The notes below the pieces were generated by a model. The model saw nothing but the letters and a program-made list of their open reading frames with translations, ran no database searches and was not told the origin of the DNA. From assembly GCA_020720565.1 (NCBI GenBank), contig DYOK01000111.1, forward strand, positions 1 through 5,426: a stretch of DNA of 5,426 nucleotides, written 5' to 3'. The translations under genes and the position numbers were made by a program. This document shows, one piece after another, positions 5,412 to 5,426 of the stretch (positions are counted from its first letter, which is position 1; each line of letters starts with the position of its first letter). The stretch comes from Acetofilamentum sp. Its GTDB lineage: Bacteria; Bacteroidota; Bacteroidia; Bacteroidales; JAFGXI01.

Positions 5412-5426
5412 ACTGTTTGTTTTTTT

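Noticed and set aside
1..5426. A novel defence, mobile or biosynthetic system
   Set aside because: Every gene belongs to a recognisable conserved family with intact motifs; no transposase, integrase, toxin, nuclease, terminal repeats or abrupt change in base composition is seen.

Overview
This window looks like ordinary chromosomal DNA of a Bacteroidota bacterium, most likely from the Cytophagia/Sphingobacteriia side. The clues are the low G+C content (roughly 35-40% by eye), start codons without Shine-Dalgarno sequences, candidate promoters of the TTG / TAnnTTTG type, a small stand-alone RRM protein, a tandem pair of periplasmic TlpA-type thioredoxins, and a panD gene overlapping a YbhN-like membrane protein gene. 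No genus can be assigned from sequence alone. All seven genes look intact. I see no mobile element, CRISPR array, tRNA, rRNA or phage sequence.

Left block (minus strand, transcribed right to left): an 81-residue RRM RNA-binding protein (2658-2903); a clear intrinsic terminator (2608-2635); thiL, thiamine-monophosphate kinase (start best placed at 2578, end 1535); a 286-bp AT-rich spacer with hairpin and palindrome sequences (1249-1534); then two secreted thioredoxin-fold proteins 6 bp apart (700-1248 and 7-693), almost certainly one transcript. Right block (plus strand): panC (3035-3880), a 155-bp spacer, panD (4036-4386), and a YbhN/UPF0104-type integral membrane protein (4383-5411) whose ATG overlaps the panD stop codon. 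The two blocks diverge from a 131-bp region (2904-3034) with candidate promoters on both strands.

PanD makes beta-alanine from aspartate and PanC joins it to pantoate to give pantothenate, the coenzyme A precursor. ThiL makes the active cofactor thiamine diphosphate. The two TlpA-like proteins probably handle thiol-disulfide exchange in the periplasm. The RRM protein probably acts as a post-transcriptional RNA-binding factor. The membrane protein's substrate is unknown; its tight coupling to panD is the most suggestive context signal.

I found no convincing new biological system. The points most worth a second look are the terminator that sits over the upstream thiL start candidate and leaves thiL without an obvious promoter, the charged helical tail on only one of the paired thioredoxins, the panD/membrane-protein coupling, and unexplained secondary structure ahead of the thioredoxin pair.
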